Assembly (NCBI GenBank): GCA_009929055.1
Contig: SABI01000080.1
Location: 1-10,095 of the forward strand
Length of the DNA: 10,095 nucleotides
Direction of reading: 5' to 3'
Source of the DNA: Spirochaetia bacterium
Lineage (GTDB): Bacteria; Spirochaetota; Spirochaetia; Sphaerochaetales; Sphaerochaetaceae
Shown here: positions 6,825-10,095 of the stretch, in pieces
Layout of the letters: each line of letters opens with the position of its first letter
How positions within the stretch are numbered: position 1 is the stretch's first letter
Program-made: the position numbers and the translations under genes
The notes under the pieces: model-generated
What the model was told of the DNA's origin: nothing
Databases searched by the model: none
The model's input: only the letters and a program-made list of their open reading frames with translations

Positions 6825-7191
6825 ACATTTAGAAACAATTGTAAGGAAAAAAATAAATATGTATTGATTCCAATAATTGATGTAATGGTGATGTTTAGTA
6901 AATGAAGACTTAGGGTAAGATAGTTATATAAGGATATTGATTAGCAGAGGTTCAGTATTATCTTTATAGGGGTAGAATATATCAACCCCCTTTTGATTGC
7001 TCATAAAAAATATAATCTTTTTGATTGATAATCTATTCAAAATTTACTATATCTTTATTAGGATTCTTTTGTTGTAATTCAGCGATATTCCAAGGTAGAG
7101 TATTGGTGTTAACAAGAGAATCCGTTTCTATACATACACCTTCTGATACATAAAACATGCGAAGGGCGTTGTTTTCTAGAGGTTAAATCAT
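6825..7191. other. Intergenic region without an intact gene
   Basis: This AT-rich stretch lies between the xdhABC promoter and the terminator of the small lipoprotein gene. Neither strand carries an open frame with a convincing ribosome binding site. On the minus strand, 7182-6927 contains short protein-like stretches in two frames (described separately). A small 5-bp inverted repeat (GGGGT at 6969-6973 with ACCCC) is followed by four T residues on the plus strand but has no plus-strand gene to serve. No RNA gene or mobile-element end was recognised. Confidence 0.5.
6982..7182 (-). pseudogene. Possible gene remnant with protein-like short frames
   Basis: From a TAA at 7183-7185 the minus strand is open for 49 codons to TAG at 7033-7035, with an ATG at 7158 giving 41 residues (begins MFYVSEGVCIETDS, ends NPNKDIVNFE). 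Its composition is protein-like, with little low-complexity character. The same frame reads on past the TAG for 16 codons (starting IINQKDYIFYEQ) to TGA at 6982-6984, and a shifted frame from ATG 7004 gives 26 residues (begins MSNQKGVDIFYPYKDN) ending at 6924. There is no ribosome binding site before 7158 and no promoter seen. The picture fits the decayed C-terminal end of a gene, but random AT-rich DNA can also give frames this short. I do not recognise the family. Confidence 0.3.
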
Positions 7192-7231
7192 AAAAATGCT
7201 GTTACAGGAGGTTTTTTTCTTGTAACAGCAT
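7192..7231 (-). terminator. Rho-independent terminator of the small lipoprotein gene
   Basis: A perfect 11-bp stem (7196-7206 with 7221-7231) with a 14-base loop starts 17 bases after the stop codon. On the minus strand it is followed by TTTTT (7192-7196). On the plus strand it is followed by AAACG, so it serves the minus-strand gene. Confidence 0.88.
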
Positions 7232-7248
7232 AAACGATTAACTAATTA

Positions 7249-7614
7249 TTATTGTTCGATATACTCGATTGCTATTCCACTCATCGTATAGACTGAACTT
7301 ACTAACGTAGCAGTTGTAGGCATCATAGGAAATCCCGAGGATTGAGAATAGGTATTTTCTGTATCAACAATAATATTTACGATATCATCTGTTGTTGGAT
7401 AAATTGTTTTTGCATAGTTAAGAAAAGCTGCAAACCCAGCATTTCCTTGACTTGATACAAAATCAACTCTACCTAAAATTTTGTATTGTCCTTCACTTGG
7501 AAAGGACACAGAAGCAGTAAATGGATGCACGCGAGTAAACTCTGTGGTTGAGCATCCTACGAAAAGGGTTCCTAAGAGTGTCACTAATAGAAACATCATC
7601 AATAACTTTTTCAT
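7249..7614 (-). CDS. Small predicted lipoprotein of unknown function
   Basis: A 121-residue protein with a lipoprotein signal peptide: MKK, a hydrophobic stretch at 4-20, and lipid-attachment Cys21 in LFVGC. Phe at -3 departs from the strict lipobox and is the relaxed kind tolerated in spirochaetes. The mature part includes YKILGRVDF (44-52), a segment with FLNYAK (64-69), and YPTTDDIVNIIVD (72-84), a pattern I associate with small uncharacterised envelope lipoproteins, without a family name I can defend. It ends in a hydrophobic beta-like strand. It should be anchored in a membrane facing the periplasm or surface. The start is supported by AAGGAG (7624-7629) 9 bases upstream. Own promoter and terminator make it a single-gene unit. 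Function unknown. Confidence 0.8.
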   Translation of the reverse strand: MKKLLMMFLLVTLLGTLFVGCSTTEFTRVHPFTASVSFPSEGQYKILGRVDFVSSQGNAGFAAFLNYAKTIYPTTDDIVNIIVDTENTYSQSSGFPMMPTTATLVSSVYTMSGIAIEYIEQ

Positions 7615-7635
7615 AATTAAAAACTCCTTATGGGA

Positions 7636-7651
7636 TGCATATTATAATGCA
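7636..7651 (-). promoter_or_regulatory. Promoter -10 box of the small lipoprotein gene within a dyad
   Basis: A consensus TATAAT (minus strand, 7641-7646) is flanked by the inverted arms TGCAT and ATGCA, making a 16-base dyad. Upstream, TTGCTT lies 15 bases before TATAAT, or 17 bases before the overlapping TAATAT. The implied start of transcription is near 7634, giving a leader of about 20 bases with the ribosome binding site in it. The layout resembles the dyad at the xdhABC promoter. Confidence 0.5.
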
Positions 7652-7695
7652 AACCTTTATAAAGCAAGCCTTTTGTTATAAATATATTTTGATAG

Positions 7696-7725
7696 ATCTT
7701 CTCATAATGCCACTTATGAAAAGAT
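7696..7725 (-). terminator. Hairpin terminator after the kelch/DUF1207 operon
   Basis: A 12-bp stem (7696-7707 with 7714-7725) with a 6-base loop lies 46 bases after the DUF1207-like gene's stop. In minus-strand RNA all pairs form (eleven Watson-Crick and one G-U); in plus-strand RNA the same position would be a C-A mismatch, which favours function in the minus-strand transcript. The minus-strand tail (CTATCAAAATATATTT) is only weakly T-rich, while the plus-strand side has a long T-run, so bidirectional use is possible. Confidence 0.5.
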
Positions 7726-7771
7726 TTCTCATTTTTTTATCTGCATCATTGGTTGATGAGGTAGGTAAAAA

Positions 7772-8773
7772 TCAGCGTTCAATGGTCAAAAGAGCCCCCA
7801 TATATCGTTCTCTGCGATAGATGAAGTTGTTAATAATCGATTGTCCGTCGTAGTAGGTGAATGCAAATTTGTACTGCTGCCCTTTGCGACCAGGTGGTAA
7901 AATATACCCTGCTTGAAATGAGTAATTGGGAACATATCCAGTAATCTGCCATGCGCTTATTTGTCCGGCTGCAAATAGCTGCCCCGCATTATGTTTTTGC
8001 GAAATGTCATACCTAAATTCTGCCCCTCCTTGGAACCAAATATAGGCATGATCAGAAGATTTGTTATTTCGATTACCGAGCAAGTCAAAACCATGGATAA
8101 AGATACTTATATCTCCATAAAGGAGAATTGAAAGGGGATAATTATCTTTAAAGAGCTTCATTGGTTCAAATGCAGCTGAAAATAAGTAATCATCTCTCAC
8201 AAAGATTGAGATGTTTGCATTTACGGAAGGGTCATAATCAAAGTATTCCCCTCCATCACCATCTCGGTCAAGTTCATCTCCCACATGGGTGCAGATATGA
8301 TGGCGTGAGATACGAAATGCTAGCCAGTTAAGGGGCCTGATGCCAAGTGAAAAATAGTAAATTCCGTCCAATGCGAGAAGATCGTTCTGTTTAGAGTTCA
8401 TATAGACAGGTAAAGCCATTCCCCAATCCATCTCTAGTCCAAGATCTGGATTTGATAAAGGAGAAAATCTTAAGAACGAGAAGCGGGCACCTAATACTAT
8501 ATCGAATCGTCCTCCCTGACCTTCTTGAGTAGGGTTAACTTCATTAATTAGTAATGATTTATAAGATATCTCAGAGCGAACTGCAAGTGGGTCGGCAAGA
8601 TAAGAGGGGTAGAGAAAGTCACTCGGTAATCCTGTAAAGGTGATAGAAGAAGAGCCTATTTGCAACGGTTGATCTGAAGGATGTCCCTCTTTAGAGAAGA
8701 GTGGAGTCAATATACAAACAAAGAGTGTGAATATGCTAATAGTTTTAATAATACGTGTAGTAGGATTCTTCAT
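7772..8773 (-). CDS. DUF1207-like predicted outer-membrane beta-barrel protein
   Basis: A 333-residue exported protein of uncharacterised function. A signal peptide is visible (Lys/Arg-containing start, hydrophobic 11-26, likely cleavage after LFS at 27). The mature part is rich in alternating aromatic/hydrophobic strands separated by polar turns, as in outer-membrane barrels. Segments resembling DUF1207 are LPSDFLYPSYLADP (49-62), SRHHICTHVGDE (156-167, compare the family's R-H-S-S-H-x-G-D-E region) and the ending YYDGQS...RRERYMGALL (307-329). The final residue is Arg, not the usual aromatic residue of barrel proteins. An aspartate/glycine-rich stretch (DRDGDGGEYFDYD, 169-181) could be an extracellular loop. 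The gene overlaps the kelch gene by one base (TAATG) and has its own AGGAG 8 bases upstream (8782-8786). Family assignment is from memory of the motifs. Confidence 0.7.
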   Translation of the reverse strand: MKNPTTRIIKTISIFTLFVCILTPLFSKEGHPSDQPLQIGSSSITFTGLPSDFLYPSYLADPLAVRSEISYKSLLINEVNPTQEGQGGRFDIVLGARFSFLRFSPLSNPDLGLEMDWGMALPVYMNSKQNDLLALDGIYYFSLGIRPLNWLAFRISRHHICTHVGDELDRDGDGGEYFDYDPSVNANISIFVRDDYLFSAAFEPMKLFKDNYPLSILLYGDISIFIHGFDLLGNRNNKSSDHAYIWFQGGAEFRYDISQKHNAGQLFAAGQISAWQITGYVPNYSFQAGYILPPGRKGQQYKFAFTYYDGQSIINNFIYRRERYMGALLTIER

Positions 8774-9921
8774 TATTCTGTCTCCTGTATTGCTTTCCAG
8801 ACATCACTTGTGGGACCTGAATCACTCAATCCCCCTAGTACCCAAAGTTCAGGCTCTTGTAAATTTTTTTTCCATACAACAGAAGCATAACTATAGCGAG
8901 CACCAAACCCACTCCCTGCTGAATCAACTTTCCAAGAATCAGTAATAGGATTGTATTGATGTGTTGCATAGGTCGCATCACTCATAGAGAAGCGATAACT
9001 AGAATTAGCTTTCCCAGCGAGTAGATAAAGTGTCCCTTCAAGCATTTCTATCGAGAATTCAGACCTCATTCCACTATAGTTTTCTGGTTTTCCTTTGGCT
9101 TCCCATTTTGGAGTTCTTGTAGGGTTAAATTGCCATAAGTTTTCCCAATTTGTTACACTAGGGTCACTAGAGCCATAAGCTGCTGGAGGAGCCCCGGCAT
9201 AGCTTCCTCCTAGTAGATAGATGTTGTTATTTGATTTATCGACTGTAAGGGCGAAGGCAACTCTCCCTCCTGGCATAGTTGCATCAGTTACTTCACTCCA
9301 AGTGCTTCCGTCACTAGATTCCCATACATCATCGAGATAGTTAACCCCATTATAAAGTCCTCCCATAAGGTAGATTTTCCCACCAGATTCTACTACTGAG
9401 TGGTTCATTCTAGCACTCCATGGAGCAGAAGGAAGGACAGGAGTCCAATTCTCTCCATCAGTAGAGCTCCACACATCGTTACAGTATGAGCGCATGCCGC
9501 TTGATTCATTCACCTGGAAGCCACCGATAATATAGATAGCGTTATTAAATACTACTGCTGCGTGCCCTCTTCGACCATGCCAAGGAGCATTATCTGTTAC
9601 TAAAGACCATGTTATACCATCTGGACTTTTCCACACGTCTTCCATATAGGAGTCATTATTTCCACGATTTCCAGGACTGTATCCGCCTAATACCCATAGA
9701 TTATCATCAAATGCTACCACAGCATGATCATAGCGATTGCTCCATGGGGCATCCCCTTTCACAAGAGACCAACTTAAATCTCCATCATATGCTGGTAGTT
9801 CAAATTGACTGTAGGATTGAAAGAGAGGTCCATCACATCCAGTACTTAAAAGGAAAAAGGACGCAACTAAGATAATTGCTCCTAGTTTCTTGGTCTTTTT
9901 AAGACACATTTGTATATCCAT
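8773..9921 (-). CDS. Kelch-repeat beta-propeller lipoprotein
   Basis: A 382-residue predicted lipoprotein. The signal segment (14-28) leads to Cys29 in LLSTGC; Ser at -3 is a relaxed, spirochaete-like lipobox. The rest is a six-bladed kelch propeller. Blades end in the paired glycines at 79-80, 133-134, 187-188, 238-239 and 363-364, with a degenerate blade (LAGK, 301-304). Four blades carry the linker DVW-x-S-x-DG-x-W or a variant (95-105, 149-159, 198-208, 261-273), and DVWK near the C terminus (373-376) probably closes the ring with the N-terminal strand near W51. Such propellers bind proteins or glycans; no catalytic residues are evident. Start: GAAGGA (9930-9935) favours 9921 over the ATG at 9909. 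It is co-transcribed and translationally coupled with the DUF1207-like gene, so the two may work at the same membrane. Confidence 0.87.
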   Translation of the reverse strand: MDIQMCLKKTKKLGAIILVASFFLLSTGCDGPLFQSYSQFELPAYDGDLSWSLVKGDAPWSNRYDHAVVAFDDNLWVLGGYSPGNRGNNDSYMEDVWKSPDGITWSLVTDNAPWHGRRGHAAVVFNNAIYIIGGFQVNESSGMRSYCNDVWSSTDGENWTPVLPSAPWSARMNHSVVESGGKIYLMGGLYNGVNYLDDVWESSDGSTWSEVTDATMPGGRVAFALTVDKSNNNIYLLGGSYAGAPPAAYGSSDPSVTNWENLWQFNPTRTPKWEAKGKPENYSGMRSEFSIEMLEGTLYLLAGKANSSYRFSMSDATYATHQYNPITDSWKVDSAGSGFGARYSYASVVWKKNLQEPELWVLGGLSDSGPTSDVWKAIQETE

Positions 9922-10039
9922 GTATATTATCCTTCTTAATTATCAAATTTTTTACCACTAGAGCATGAATATATGAGATAGGGGTATAAAGATATCTATA
10001 AAGTATAAAAAATTTATATTGTAAAAGAAATTCTTATTA

Positions 10040-10069
10040 ATCCTAGAGTAGTAGTAGGGCTGTTGTCAA
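10040..10069 (-). promoter_or_regulatory. Candidate promoter of the kelch/DUF1207 operon
   Basis: A perfect -35 TTGACA (minus strand, 10064-10069) is followed after 18 bases by TAGGAT (10040-10045), four of six matches to the -10 consensus. This would give a leader of about 110 bases in front of the kelch gene. Other AT-rich -10-like hexamers exist nearer the gene (around 9980-10005), so the assignment is tentative. Confidence 0.4.
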
Positions 10070-10095
10070 CATAGAACATTATCAATAATACAGCC
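10058..10095. repeat. Inverted repeat at the right edge, overlapping the candidate -35
   Basis: GGCTGT (10058-10063) and ACAGCC (10090-10095) form 6-base arms 26 bases apart, with a small palindrome GTTGTCAAC inside (10062-10070). No T-tract follows on the minus strand. It may be an operator, part of a terminator of a gene beyond the edge, or chance; the window ends here. Confidence 0.25.

Noticed and set aside
6634..6867. Plus-strand frame of 77 codons with a hydrophobic stretch across the xdhA start and leader
   Set aside because: It is antisense to the xdhA 5' end and its promoter, has no ribosome binding site, and its hydrophobicity comes from T-rich antisense sequence.
6969..6995. Possible plus-strand terminator (GGGGT/ACCCC stem then TTTT)
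   Set aside because: Only 5 bp of stem with an 11-base loop, and no plus-strand gene lies upstream to be terminated.
7635..7820. Plus-strand 61-codon frame with a signal-peptide-like segment (MKRFLIFLSAS)
   Set aside because: It overlaps the lipoprotein promoter, the operon hairpin and the antisense of the DUF1207-like 3' end; no ribosome binding site is present.
1..10095. CRISPR array, insertion sequence, tRNA or rRNA gene
   Set aside because: No regularly spaced direct repeats, transposase-like frames with terminal inverted repeats, cloverleaf sequence or rRNA core sequence were seen.

Overview
This is an AT-rich bacterial window in which every convincing gene lies on the minus strand. 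Relaxed lipoboxes on both predicted lipoproteins (Phe or Ser at -3), a secreted kelch protein and a DUF1207-like outer-membrane protein suggest a Gram-negative-type envelope. A spirochaete is my best guess, but it is inference: no marker gene (rRNA, tRNA) is present to settle it.

Reading in the direction of transcription, from high to low coordinates: (1) 9921-7772 is a two-gene operon encoding a kelch-propeller lipoprotein and a DUF1207-like beta-barrel protein, joined by a 1-base TAATG stop/start overlap and followed by a 12-bp hairpin. (2) 7614-7249 is a small lipoprotein with its own promoter and an 11-bp-stem terminator. (3) 7191-6825 has no intact gene; it holds a possible gene remnant and the upstream part of the xdh promoter region. 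(4) 6824-2949 is a molybdenum hydroxylase operon. It starts with a promoter whose -10 box sits inside a perfect 14-bp palindrome, continues through a roughly 120-nt leader with stem-loop potential, then xdhA (molybdenum cofactor subunit), xdhB (FAD subunit) and xdhC (two [2Fe-2S] clusters), and ends at a strong terminator. Gene order and subunit sizes match E. coli XdhABC. (5) 2795-2148 is a HAD-superfamily phosphatase. (6) 2057-42 is a CoA-disulfide-reductase-type flavoprotein with two C-terminal rhodanese domains, the first lacking its cysteine, closed by a terminator at the window's left edge.

The three xdh products should assemble into one enzyme that oxidises a purine or another N-heterocycle at the molybdenum centre and passes electrons through the iron-sulfur clusters to FAD. 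The flavoprotein may handle persulfides or CoA/thiol redox; a link to sulfuration of the xanthine dehydrogenase cofactor is only a thought from proximity. The kelch lipoprotein and the barrel protein probably act together in the outer envelope, with unknown function. No mobile element, CRISPR array, tRNA or rRNA was seen. The points most worth a second look are the xdh leader RNA and palindromic promoter, the tandem rhodanese architecture, the coupled kelch/barrel pair, and the remnant at 6927-7182.
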